Origin: Prolixibacteraceae bacterium
GTDB lineage: Bacteria > Bacteroidota > Bacteroidia > Bacteroidales > Prolixibacteraceae
DNA: 64,000 nt
Assembly (NCBI GenBank): GCA_028683385.1
Contig: JAQUIJ010000011.1
Location: 124,001-188,000, forward strand
Direction of reading: 5' to 3'
The translations under genes were made by a program, and so were the position numbers. Below the pieces are notes generated by a model. It searched no databases and was not told the DNA's origin. It was given only the letters and a program-made list of their open reading frames with translations. Positions 25,670 to 34,219 of the stretch are shown piece after piece. Positions within the stretch are counted from its first letter, which is position 1, and each line of letters starts with the position of its first letter.

Positions 25670-27802
25670 TTACAGCATAATATTAATCAGTAAAATGGCT
25701 TGCCGCACAAAGGGCGACCGGATTGGTGCTGATTCATATTTCCCTGCGGCATTCGGTGTGTTTGAAAAATTATAGCCATACACGTTGTCGAACCCGGCCA
25801 GATTATTGAGCATCAGGTGTAATGCCGATTGTTTTCCGAAGAAATTTAGCATGTAAGTCAGGCTTAAACTGATGTCGTTGTACGGCCGTGTTTTTGCATT
25901 CATAAAGCCTGAAAAATTCGGATCGTGATACGGACGGCTACTGGCAAACGAATAAGTTAATGAAGCGTACGTATTTAATACTGGAAGGAAACGTTTGTAA
26001 ACCACCGATAAATTATGTTCTGAAACAAAAGTTGGGACGGCAGACTCCTGATAATCTTTGTAATTCCGGCGGGCATTGATCCACGAATACGAAATCCAGT
26101 AATCGGTTAGTTTGAAGGTTTCCTTGTCTCGCCAGAAAATGTCGACACCTTCAGCGTGACCGCTTCCCAAACTGTTGTAATCAAGCGGATTGGTTGCCAG
26201 AGGCTCTGTGTATTTAACCAGATTGTTGTATTTTTTTATATACACTTCCACGCGGAATGTTTTCATTTCGGTCAGGTATTGCCAGGTCATTACTACGTGC
26301 GATGCTTTTTCCGGCTTTAGTTGAGGCGCAAATTTGAGATAGTCGTTCTCCGGATTTTGGTAAAATTCGCCGCAGGCAAGCGAAATCTGGCTGTGATCGC
26401 CTGTTTTGTAGGCTCCTGAAAAACGTGGGACAATGGTTGTTTCATTCAAAAGAGAACTGTTTTCGGCTCTGAATCCCAGGCGGGTTGCAAATTTTTTGGA
26501 AAGTTTGTATTCCATTTCAGCAAACCCCGAAAGTTCGTTATTGGTAAAAGGCAACCGGTAATTGCCATCCATCCTGATTTTTTGTTCGTATGAAAAGTTT
26601 ACCCAGTCAGCACCAAATTTCAGTTCGGTTTGCTCGTTCAGGAAATGACTAAAGCCGATTTTGGCCTGCACCATTTGTTGATTCGTAATCAAACGGTCGT
26701 TGTCCATATTAATATTTTGGTGGTCAGAATTGAACGCAAGTCCTGATTTTATCATCCATTTTTCACCCAACTGGCCGTTATAGGTATTGTTGAGGTAAAC
26801 ATTGCTGCTATTTAGTAAAATGTCTTGATTGGTTCCAGTTTGAATGTTGGGATAAATCATGCCGCTCGAACTGGTGTTGAAAGTTCCGAAGAGTTTGTAC
26901 AATCCGGTTTTTCCGGCTTTTTGCCTGAACATGATTGTTCCGTCGGCAGTAATTGGGCTTTTGGTCCAATCTACTTGCTGTTTGTTGATTACGTTCGATA
27001 AGGCTGAAGTCAGGAAATCGCCGTTAAAAGAGAATGAGGATTTTTCTTTGCATTTGGTTGTTGAGCCCATCACTCCGACAGTCATAATCGAAATACTCGA
27101 TTTATCTTCGGTTTCAATCGAATTGGTTTTCATGTCGACAACCGAAGATAAAGCTTGTCCGTATTCGGCTGAATAAGCTCCGGTACTGAACAAAGTTCCG
27201 CTGAAAAGGAGCGGGGAGAAGCGTCCGCGAGAAGGCATGTCGGGCATTTTTGAAGTGTATGGCGAAGCAACCAACATGCCGTCCATAAAGGTTTTGGTTT
27301 CGTAGCCTTCGCCGCCGCGTACAAATACACGACCATCTTCGCCCACTTTCTGAACTCCGGGTAAAGTTCCGAGTGCGCCAAAAATATCGCCTTGAGCGCT
27401 TGGCGTAGTAGCAATATCAAAAACACGTAAAACGACTGCTTTTTTCTCGTCGCTGGCTTCGAATGCTCCTGCATTGATGACCACTTCGTCAATCTGGTCG
27501 TCTGATTCCTGCAAAACAATGTTTACCGAAATTGTTTTTACGCTGTCCAGAGCCAGCTTCCGGAGAAATGGTTTGTACCCGATGAAACTGGCCGAAAGAT
27601 TTTGGAATCCTTTTTGATCGGTTTTAAAACTGAAGTTTCCGATGCTGTCGGTTGTGGTGCCGTCGTAGCTGTTTTGAATAAATACATTGGCTCCCGGAAG
27701 CGGATTGTTTCCTGAATCGGTAACTTTTCCTGACAACTGAGCCTGAGCAAATGAGTTGGCAGCTATCAGGGTAAAAACGATAATGATTAATATTGATCTC
27801 AT
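25670..27802 (-). CDS. TonB-dependent receptor with carboxypeptidase-like regulatory domain
   Basis: A 710-residue outer-membrane receptor. Order: signal peptide (1-20, ending NSFAQ), CarboxypepD_reg-like domain (about 22-105, LSGKVTDSGNNPLPGANVF), plug (about 120-225, with GALGTLPGVQKVGEDGRVFVRGG), then the beta-barrel to a terminal aromatic-rich strand. There is no STN domain and no SusD partner, so it is not a SusCD-type glycan transporter; small ligands such as siderophores, vitamins or peptides are typical for this group. The start at 27802 puts the signal peptide at the N-terminus. First gene of an operon with a TPR protein, LytS-like kinase and LytTR regulator. Confidence 0.9.
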   Translation of the reverse strand: MRSILIIIVFTLIAANSFAQAQLSGKVTDSGNNPLPGANVFIQNSYDGTTTDSIGNFSFKTDQKGFQNLSASFIGYKPFLRKLALDSVKTISVNIVLQESDDQIDEVVINAGAFEASDEKKAVVLRVFDIATTPSAQGDIFGALGTLPGVQKVGEDGRVFVRGGEGYETKTFMDGMLVASPYTSKMPDMPSRGRFSPLLFSGTLFSTGAYSAEYGQALSSVVDMKTNSIETEDKSSISIMTVGVMGSTTKCKEKSSFSFNGDFLTSALSNVINKQQVDWTKSPITADGTIMFRQKAGKTGLYKLFGTFNTSSSGMIYPNIQTGTNQDILLNSSNVYLNNTYNGQLGEKWMIKSGLAFNSDHQNINMDNDRLITNQQMVQAKIGFSHFLNEQTELKFGADWVNFSYEQKIRMDGNYRLPFTNNELSGFAEMEYKLSKKFATRLGFRAENSSLLNETTIVPRFSGAYKTGDHSQISLACGEFYQNPENDYLKFAPQLKPEKASHVVMTWQYLTEMKTFRVEVYIKKYNNLVKYTEPLATNPLDYNSLGSGHAEGVDIFWRDKETFKLTDYWISYSWINARRNYKDYQESAVPTFVSEHNLSVVYKRFLPVLNTYASLTYSFASSRPYHDPNFSGFMNAKTRPYNDISLSLTYMLNFFGKQSALHLMLNNLAGFDNVYGYNFSNTPNAAGKYESAPIRSPFVRQAILLINIML

Positions 27803-27854
27803 GGCTTTGAGTATTTTATGACCCAAAGTTGCTTCAGAGATAGGAGGTAATAAA

Positions 27855-27885
27855 ATAAAAAAAACCGAGTCGTAGTTTGACCCGG
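27855..27885 (-). terminator. Terminator of the YtxH-holin-hypothetical operon
   Basis: On the minus strand CCGGGTC pairs with GACTCGG (one G-U) around a 7-base loop, followed by a run of eight T's. It lies about 45 bases after the stop of the hypothetical gene and upstream of the TonB receptor gene. Confidence 0.75.
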
Positions 27886-27930
27886 ATGAATCGTAATATA
27901 GAGTGACGAATTATTTCCTTAAAATGAAAT

Positions 27931-28341
27931 TTAAGCTTCTGTTTCTGGAATTTCTTCTTTCTCTTCTTTTGGATGAAGAAATCGATCAATAAACTCAGTG
28001 ATGAAAATCCGGATTGTCTCAGCATTTTTTGCAACCAGATTGGTTACTCCAAATTGAACAACAAGGCCAAGAATCCTTTTGAATATATTGCCATCTGATT
28101 TTATCGTCAGTTTTTTAGAGAGATAACCGGTGAAAATAGAAACGATGGATTCGAAAAGATTGGTTTTGATTTCGACTGAATCAGTAAGTTCTTTTAATGA
28201 ACTCTTGACAAGATTAACGAGCTTCAGACTCTCGTATGTAATTTTGAACTGTTCTTTCAGGATTTGACCTTCTTCGGCTTGTTGAATTTCAAGCAAACGA
28301 ATGGATTCTTTGAGCGAATCAACTGCAGTTTGTTTTGCCAT
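27931..28341 (-). CDS. Hypothetical small membrane-associated protein
   Basis: A 136-residue protein with no family I can name with confidence. The N-terminal 60 residues are helical and charged (VDSLKESIRLLEIQQAEEGQILKEQ). A central amphipathic to hydrophobic part follows (RILGLVVQFGVTNLVAKNAETI), then a strongly acidic tail (HPKEEKEEIPETEA). It is the last gene of a three-gene group after a YtxH protein and a holin-like protein. The start at 28341 leaves 4 bases after the previous stop; a longer start at 28368 would overlap it. A role in envelope or stress physiology is inferred from the company only. Confidence 0.65.
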   Translation of the reverse strand: MAKQTAVDSLKESIRLLEIQQAEEGQILKEQFKITYESLKLVNLVKSSLKELTDSVEIKTNLFESIVSIFTGYLSKKLTIKSDGNIFKRILGLVVQFGVTNLVAKNAETIRIFITEFIDRFLHPKEEKEEIPETEA

Positions 28342-28345
28342 ATGC

Positions 28346-28687
28346 TTATTCAAGTACTTGTTCGACAATCGAATTATTGAGTGGATCTTTGATCAGTTGT
28401 TTCCTGAAAATGCCGAAGATTAAAGCAAGCAGGGCATAAAAACCGGAGACAACAAAAAAACCATAGTAAGACTTGCCCAACAATTCGCCTAACCACAAGG
28501 CTACCCCGATATTTAGAATCAGGAAGAACAACACGACAAAAATGATCACGATTAACCAAGAAACCAGATTTGAAGCCACATCGGCTGATTTGTCGAGTGT
28601 TTTCAGTTTCAATAGTTCCAATGTCGTTTTGCCGTATTGTTCCCCTTTTTCAATGAGAGACTCAATTAAGCCTGATTGCTCGTCCAT
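28346..28687 (-). CDS. Phage-holin-like (DUF1469-type) membrane protein
   Basis: A 113-residue protein with an N-terminal amphipathic helix (LIESLIEKGEQYGKTTLEL) and two close hydrophobic helices (WLIVIIFVVLFFLILNIGVALWLG and YYGFFVVSGFYALLALIFGIF). This is the Phage_holin_3_6 pattern, and despite the name most chromosomal members are not phage proteins. The start at 28687 (MDEQSG) is preferred over upstream frames that would overlap the YtxH gene. It is between the YtxH and the hypothetical gene, a set often found together in Bacteroidota. Confidence 0.75.
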   Translation of the reverse strand: MDEQSGLIESLIEKGEQYGKTTLELLKLKTLDKSADVASNLVSWLIVIIFVVLFFLILNIGVALWLGELLGKSYYGFFVVSGFYALLALIFGIFRKQLIKDPLNNSIVEQVLE

Positions 28688-28724
28688 TTTCTTAATTTTC
28701 GAAATGAATTGGAATAAATCCTGA

Positions 28725-28991
28725 TTAATTGGTTGATGCTTTGGTATCTTCCACCTTGGCTTTGGCACCAGATGCCATTTCATCAACCTTAGCTTTTACA
28801 CCATCCATTTTCTTGCCCAAATCATCGATCAGGCCGCCGACTTTTTCTTTGATGTCGTCAACATAATCTTCACCTTTTTCAACAATCTTTTTCCGTGTTT
28901 CCGACCCTTTGTCAGGGGCAAACAGAATTCCGATCAATGCACCGGCGGCTACGCCTGCCAATACACCCAATAAAATTTTTCCTGAACTCAT
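28725..28991 (-). CDS. YtxH domain-containing protein
   Basis: An 88-residue protein with one N-terminal membrane segment (residues ~5-25, GVLAGVAAGALIGILFAPDKG) followed by the YtxH mark SETRKKIVEKGEDY and a heptad-like charged coiled region to the end. YtxH proteins are small general-stress and envelope-associated proteins. It is the first gene of a three-gene operon with the holin-like and hypothetical proteins, ended by the terminator at 27855-27885. Confidence 0.85.
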   Translation of the reverse strand: MSSGKILLGVLAGVAAGALIGILFAPDKGSETRKKIVEKGEDYVDDIKEKVGGLIDDLGKKMDGVKAKVDEMASGAKAKVEDTKASTN

Positions 28992-29156
28992 GATACTAGT
29001 TTTTAATTGTTTATGACTATTAAAATAATCTGGAACTTTATTTCCCAGTTTTTATTCTTTATGTGCAATTTAATGAAAAACTGCTGAAAAACCTAACAAA
29101 TTAAGTTAAGAATTGTTGAAAAAGATTAACTAAGGAGTCTTTGAAATTCGTGATGA

Positions 29157-30275
29157 TCAAACCGATTTATCACGTTTAAGTAGTTTTTTTATCAGTCGTT
29201 CCTGATCTTGTTTCTGTTGATTGAAATTGACTTCTTCGCCTAGTAAAAAACCATATGGTTTGAGCGATTCAACATTGTCGCAAACGACTTTGGCCATGCC
29301 TGTGAGAGGCAAACAAAGCACCATTCCCGGGATTCCCCAAACAAGTGCGCTGGCAATCAGTACAATTGTGGCCGTTAACGGATTAATACTGACACTTGAA
29401 CCTACCACATAGGGTGTAATGAAATTATTGTCGAGGAACTGAACAACAACACATATAGCACCTGCGGCAATGGCATAGCTCATGGAGTCTTTGGTGAGCA
29501 AGGCCATCATTATTGGCAAAAGGCTTCCTATCAACACACCGATGTATGGGATTATATTCAATACTGAAGCAAGTACTCCGAATAAGATAGCATGTGGCAA
29601 CCCGAGAATCAGGAATCCGGTTGAATTTAATACGGAAAGAATGATTACATCCAGAAAAATTCCCATCACATATTTTTGAGAAACTACTGAAACCTTTTTT
29701 ACAACCAATAAAACATGCTCGTTTTTATCGTCCTTGGTTACCAGTCGAATGAATTCTTTGAATTTGTCCTGATAAAAAGTCAGGAAGAAAATGTAAATAG
29801 GAATGAGTGCAAAGCTGGCCAGAAAAGAGGTAGTTGCCGAAAAAAGACCTAACACCAAAACCCCTCCGGTGCTTGCATTTTCTTTGAGTTTAGTGGTTAA
29901 CCATGCTTTTTGCTCTATGCTACTGATGTGAAAAGTTTCACTAATGAATTGCTGAAGGCTTACCCATTTGGCATCCAATGTTTTTTGAAGCACTGGCCAG
30001 TCGTTTACGAAACTGAATACCTGATCAACAAAAAAGTAGAGTAAAACAACCACCAGAGCAAATGCCAGAATAATGCTGAGTAATATGGCCAATGTCTTTG
30101 GGAAATGCCAGTGTTGCAGCTTTCGCGATACGGGTATTAATAAAAAAGTAAAGAAAACCGCAATGGTGAATGGAATTAGAATGTTTTGGGCCAAAATCAG
30201 GAAAGCAATAATTAGGCCTGCAAGTAAGAGTTTTATTGTAGCCTTGATATAAAGTGGTTGTTCTGGTGCAGTCAT
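29157..30275 (-). CDS. AI-2E family transporter (PerM/YdiK-like)
   Basis: A 372-residue inner-membrane protein of about eight helices. The family marks are the N-terminal double helix (LLLAGLIIAFLILAQNILIP, then a second helix), a cytosolic helical middle, and the conserved core GLPHAILFGVLASVLNIIPYIG with GSLLPIMMALL. It ends with LTGMAKVVCDNVESLKPYG, also conserved. Despite the family name, members also act as sodium-proton antiporters or general exporters, so the substrate is open. Its gene is separated from the YtxH group by 165 bases, with a promoter not clearly visible. Confidence 0.9.
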   Translation of the reverse strand: MTAPEQPLYIKATIKLLLAGLIIAFLILAQNILIPFTIAVFFTFLLIPVSRKLQHWHFPKTLAILLSIILAFALVVVLLYFFVDQVFSFVNDWPVLQKTLDAKWVSLQQFISETFHISSIEQKAWLTTKLKENASTGGVLVLGLFSATTSFLASFALIPIYIFFLTFYQDKFKEFIRLVTKDDKNEHVLLVVKKVSVVSQKYVMGIFLDVIILSVLNSTGFLILGLPHAILFGVLASVLNIIPYIGVLIGSLLPIMMALLTKDSMSYAIAAGAICVVVQFLDNNFITPYVVGSSVSINPLTATIVLIASALVWGIPGMVLCLPLTGMAKVVCDNVESLKPYGFLLGEEVNFNQQKQDQERLIKKLLKRDKSV

Positions 30276-30386
30276 ATTTAATGATTTTATGATTCAACAA
30301 TAATTGAGATAAAATTAGATGTTTTATCGGGTACACAGCTTGTTTGAGAGGAAATTAATTTTTTGGAATCAAAAACTGTATGGTTA

Positions 30387-30420
30387 TTTGTATTTAGCCA
30401 TCTGGATATATCTATCTTTG
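30387..30420 (+). promoter_or_regulatory. Promoter of the S41 protease gene
   Basis: TTTG (30387-30390) and TATCTTTG (30413-30420) match the Bacteroidota -33 and -7 elements, with a 22-base spacer. The start codon follows 38 bases after the -7 element. Confidence 0.6.
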
Positions 30421-30458
30421 AAATTGGGTATGATAAATAAACCTGGAAAACAATTGCA

Positions 30459-32588
30459 ATGGCAGGAAAAACCGTCAAAATTATACTGGCATTTCTTCTT
30501 CTTACTTCAAGCCTTTTTGCTCAGGAAAATAGTGATAAAGTTAAAACAGCTCAATCGCTTTTTCATATGCTTGAGACTTATCACTATAACCCACCAAAAC
30601 GAAACAGCACGCTTTCAAATCGTATTTTTGAAAGTTTGATGAAAACAATTGATCCCTATGGGTTATTTTTCACCGACGAAACAATCTCTGGTTTTAAACC
30701 TTACCGCGATTCATTATGCACCAATAATTCGGCGTTGATTGCTGATTTTTTAACACTTCTTACCAATAAATACAGGCAACAGCTCGTATTGGCCGATTCC
30801 ATTGTTGATCATTGCTTCCGCTCTTCCATGAAGTTAACAGAGAAAGATTCGCTGATTTTGGAGCCTGATCATGTAGCGAAACGTCCCAAAAACAACTCAG
30901 AATTGGAAGCGCGTTGGGGAAAATGGGTAAGGCAAGGAATGTTAAAGAGTTTGATGTATTCAGGAAACGACAGCATTTTAGCGAGTAGTTCTGTTATTCC
31001 GGATAGCCTTTATTCGAAGGGATCTTTGTTGGCTAAGAAAAACAGAATCAGGGAAAAACGATGGATTAATCAATTGATGAATTGCTCTGGTGGAATTGAA
31101 AACTTTGTGGTAAATAGTTACTTTAACAGCATTACTTCGTGTTACGACCCGCACTCTAATTATTTTTCCGACAACGATAAGGAGAAATTCGAATCTTCGT
31201 TATCAAAAGAAAATTACGCATTTGGGTTTGAACTGGGGACTAACCTGAATGATGAAGTTATTATTTCACGCATTTTACCCGGAAGTCCATTGTGGTTTTC
31301 AAAAAAGATTGAAAAAGGAGATGTGATCCTGAAAATAAAAGTCCCTGACCAGGAAGAGACAGAACTTACATATGCCAGTATCGATGAAGTCGATAACATA
31401 TTTAGAACCCTGAATGGGGATTGGATTGAGATGACTATTCGAAAAATCAATGGTTCGATATCGAAAGTTGAGCTTTCGAAAGGAAAATTCGATACCAAAG
31501 AAAATCAAACAGTCGGGTTTATCCTGAATGGTGAAAAGCCCGTTGGTTATATTTGGTTTTCTGCTTTTTATACCGAATTTGGTCGCTATGGAAATACAGG
31601 CTGTTCAATCGACTTCCTGAAAGAAATGGTCAAACTAAAAGAAAGCGGTATCGGTGGATTGATCGTTGATTTAAGAAACAATCCGGGGGGATCAGAAGGT
31701 GAAGCCATCGAAATTGCCTCCTATTTTACCGGAAATAGCCCATTTGCAATCCGCAGAAACAAGGATGGGGGAGAAGTAATTCTTGGAAAGTTAAATGCCA
31801 TCAAATGGTACGACGGACCAGTGGCGGTGCTTGTAAACGGGTCAAGTGCATCGGCTTCCGAATTATTGGCAGCTAATTTACAGGATTATAACCGGGCTGT
31901 AATTGTTGGAACAAATACCTTTGGTAAAGCTTCGGAACAGCTCGTTTTTCCGGTGGGGCAAAAAATGCGGACACGTCAAGGTTTTTCGATTAATCCAACT
32001 CATGAAATTACTGATTTTGTAAAAATTACAACTGCCAGACTTTTTCGGGTAACCGGTAAAAGTTATCAAAAGATTGGAGTCGTGCCTGATATCAAATTAC
32101 CAGATATTTGGGACAGCTTTATTGTCAGGGAATCCGCCTTGCCCTATGCTCTTGAAAACGATTCGGTTAGGTCATCCGTAAAATTTTCTCCAATGACTAA
32201 ATTGCCGATGGATTCACTTGCATTACTGAGCCAAAATCGAATACTGAAAAGCGAAAAATTCAATCAGGTTAATGCCTTTAATCGCTCGATGAAGGCATTG
32301 ATGATCAATAAGAATAAGGTTCCGCTCAATCTTGTTCAATACAAAAATGATGCAGATAAACGTAAACAACTGACATCAGAAATTGAAAAAATTAATTCTT
32401 CGGAAAATAAACTGTTTACAGTGGAAAATACTTCTTTCAAAATAAAAGAATTGCAGACCGACAGTCTGTCGATGGAATTAAATGGGAAGTTTAAAGATTC
32501 GATTCAAAAGGACATTTATGTCGGCGAAGCTTTTTCGGTAGTGCTCGATTTAATCGGAACGAAAAGTACTGCAAACGAACACAAATAG
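30459..32588 (+). CDS. S41 family C-terminal processing (tail-specific) protease
   Basis: A 709-residue exported serine protease like Prc/Tsp. A signal peptide (about 1-20, LLTSSLFAQ) precedes an N-terminal helical domain, a PDZ domain (about 245-330, FGFELGTNLNDEVIISRILPG) and an S41 core (about 350-535). The catalytic dyad is visible as Ser465 in GSSASASE and Lys490 in TFGKAS, 25 residues apart as in Prc. A C-terminal helical extension of about 170 residues follows, as in the large-Prc group. It acts in the periplasm on envelope protein C-termini. It is monocistronic, with its own promoter. Confidence 0.92.
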   Translation: MAGKTVKIILAFLLLTSSLFAQENSDKVKTAQSLFHMLETYHYNPPKRNSTLSNRIFESLMKTIDPYGLFFTDETISGFKPYRDSLCTNNSALIADFLTLLTNKYRQQLVLADSIVDHCFRSSMKLTEKDSLILEPDHVAKRPKNNSELEARWGKWVRQGMLKSLMYSGNDSILASSSVIPDSLYSKGSLLAKKNRIREKRWINQLMNCSGGIENFVVNSYFNSITSCYDPHSNYFSDNDKEKFESSLSKENYAFGFELGTNLNDEVIISRILPGSPLWFSKKIEKGDVILKIKVPDQEETELTYASIDEVDNIFRTLNGDWIEMTIRKINGSISKVELSKGKFDTKENQTVGFILNGEKPVGYIWFSAFYTEFGRYGNTGCSIDFLKEMVKLKESGIGGLIVDLRNNPGGSEGEAIEIASYFTGNSPFAIRRNKDGGEVILGKLNAIKWYDGPVAVLVNGSSASASELLAANLQDYNRAVIVGTNTFGKASEQLVFPVGQKMRTRQGFSINPTHEITDFVKITTARLFRVTGKSYQKIGVVPDIKLPDIWDSFIVRESALPYALENDSVRSSVKFSPMTKLPMDSLALLSQNRILKSEKFNQVNAFNRSMKALMINKNKVPLNLVQYKNDADKRKQLTSEIEKINSSENKLFTVENTSFKIKELQTDSLSMELNGKFKDSIQKDIYVGEAFSVVLDLIGTKSTANEHK

Positions 32589-32673
32589 CCTTTAATTCCA
32601 TACAGCTTTTCGGGATTTATGAAATCCATGTTAAGTTTAGAATTCTCCTGATAAAAAAATATTCTGGTTGATG

Positions 32674-32706
32674 ATTACAAAAAATAATAGTTATAATTTT
32701 GTAACC
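32674..32706 (+). promoter_or_regulatory. Promoter and candidate MarR operator of the efflux operon
   Basis: TAATTTTG (32694-32701) is a -7 element (TAnnTTTG). It is overlapped by an inverted repeat, ATTACAAAA (32674-32682) with TTTTGTAAC (32697-32705), one mismatch. Binding of the MarR protein here would block RNA polymerase; that is inferred. Confidence 0.5.
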
Positions 32707-32729
32707 ATTATGAATCATGAATATTTCAG

Positions 32730-33176
32730 ATGACTACATTAAAAATTGACTTGATTGCAGATAACCTGATTTCAATCCATCCACTTTTGTATAAAAGTAT
32801 TTCGAAACCATTGAAACATCAATCTTCGATTACTCCAGGCGGAATGTTTGTGCTGGGAAGCTTAAAAAGGCACGGAACCCAATCGATGTCGGATATTGGT
32901 AAATGCTTGTCGATGCCCAAGCCGCATGTTACAGTGATTGTTGATAAACTTATTGAAGAAGAGTTGGTTGAACGACAGAGCGACCCGAACGATCGGAGGA
33001 TTGTTAATATTCTGCTGACAGAAAAGGGATTTGAAGAGTTTAATAGCTTAAAAAAGGATCTCAGTGAGAATTTGAAGATTAAGCTTTCAAAACTTAATGA
33101 TCAGGAACAGGAAATACTGGCAATTGCATCGCAACAGATGAAAGAAATTCTGATTTCGATCTTATCAAAAGAGTAA
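32730..33176 (+). CDS. MarR family transcriptional regulator
   Basis: A 148-residue winged-helix regulator. The core reads MFVLGSLKRHGTQSMSDIGKCL, then MPKPHVTVIVDKLIEEELVER (recognition helix) and the wing SDPNDRRIVNILLTEKG, the last with the conserved DxRxxxLxLT-like pattern. It opens an operon with an EmrA-like adaptor, EmrB-like pump and TolC-like channel, with 30 bases to the next gene. It is expected to repress the pump until a toxic ligand binds. Confidence 0.94.
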   Translation: MTTLKIDLIADNLISIHPLLYKSISKPLKHQSSITPGGMFVLGSLKRHGTQSMSDIGKCLSMPKPHVTVIVDKLIEEELVERQSDPNDRRIVNILLTEKGFEEFNSLKKDLSENLKIKLSKLNDQEQEILAIASQQMKEILISILSKE

Positions 33177-33206
33177 AAATTTTAAAACGGATAAACGAAA
33201 AATTTT

Positions 33207-34217
33207 ATGGAAAGTAAACAGACGAAAAAGGAGAAGAGTGGGAAAGTATATATTCCGCTCATTTTGGTTATTGCTTTGGTGCTTGGCGGTGGCGTATATT
33301 GGTACATTGATTACTCGAAGTACATCAAAACTGACGATGCAAAAGTTGAGTCAGACAATGTAGCTGTCAGTCCAAAAATATTGGGGCGGATCAGCCAATT
33401 GTTTGCAGAAGAAGGTGCAACGGTAAAACAGGGTCAGTTACTGGCGGTTCTCGACAGTGCCGATATGGTTGCTCAAAAGAACCAGACGATTGCAGCAAAA
33501 ATACTTGCTGAAGCATCAGTACTTCAGGCTCGTGCAAAATACCAATACGATCTAAAAAATAATAAAGTCTTGGAAGTTGCGCTAAACAAAGCCAAGGAAG
33601 ATTTTGACCGGGCAAAAGTTCAGTTTAACGGAAATGTCATTACTCAGGAACAATTCGACCATGCCAAGAAAACACTCGAAACAGCGCAGGCTCAGTTGGA
33701 AGCTGCTCACTCCATGGCAAATGTCTCCAATACTCAAATCCAAAGTTCTCTGGCTGCCGTTGAAAGCGCTCAAGCTCAGATCAACCTGATAAGTACACAG
33801 TTGAATAACACTAAACTTTATGCACCAAGCGATGGTGTAATTGGTAAACGTTGGTTGATGCCAGGCGATATTGCACAGCCGGGGCAATCAATCTTTACCA
33901 TTGTTAACGATAGCAAGCTTTGGGTTAGCATCTTTTTGGAAGAAACAAAACTCGAAAATTTACATGTTGGGCAGGCTGTTCTGTTTACGCTTGACACCTA
34001 TCCTGGCGTAACTTTTACCGGAAAAATTCTGACTCTTGGTTCAAATACGGCTGCTCAATTTTCATTAATTCCGGCCAGCAATGCTTCAGGGAACTTCACC
34101 AAGGTGACTCAGCGTGTTCAGTTAAAAATCTCGATTGATGGTGTTACTGAAGGGAAGAAACTGGAAGACTACCGTATTTTATCCGGAATGTCGGCTGTAG
34201 TTAAAATTATACGATAA
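33207..34217 (+). CDS. HlyD/EmrA family membrane fusion protein
   Basis: A 336-residue periplasmic adaptor. One N-terminal membrane anchor (about 13-32) precedes the biotinyl-lipoyl half (KTDDAKVESDNVAVSPKILG), a long alpha-hairpin (about 85-195, rich in A, Q and E) and the second lipoyl half (TKLYAPSDGVIGKRWLMPGD). A beta-barrel domain with VGQAVLFTLDTYPG closes the protein. It bridges the EmrB-like inner-membrane pump and the TolC-like outer-membrane channel, both encoded next. The stop lies 2 bases before the pump gene start. Confidence 0.95.
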   Translation: MESKQTKKEKSGKVYIPLILVIALVLGGGVYWYIDYSKYIKTDDAKVESDNVAVSPKILGRISQLFAEEGATVKQGQLLAVLDSADMVAQKNQTIAAKILAEASVLQARAKYQYDLKNNKVLEVALNKAKEDFDRAKVQFNGNVITQEQFDHAKKTLETAQAQLEAAHSMANVSNTQIQSSLAAVESAQAQINLISTQLNNTKLYAPSDGVIGKRWLMPGDIAQPGQSIFTIVNDSKLWVSIFLEETKLENLHVGQAVLFTLDTYPGVTFTGKILTLGSNTAAQFSLIPASNASGNFTKVTQRVQLKISIDGVTEGKKLEDYRILSGMSAVVKIIR

Positions 34218-34219
34218 TA

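Noticed and set aside
28346-28687. Holin-like protein as a phage lysis gene
   Set aside because: The family is common in chromosomes outside prophages, and its operon partners are YtxH and a hypothetical protein, without endolysin.
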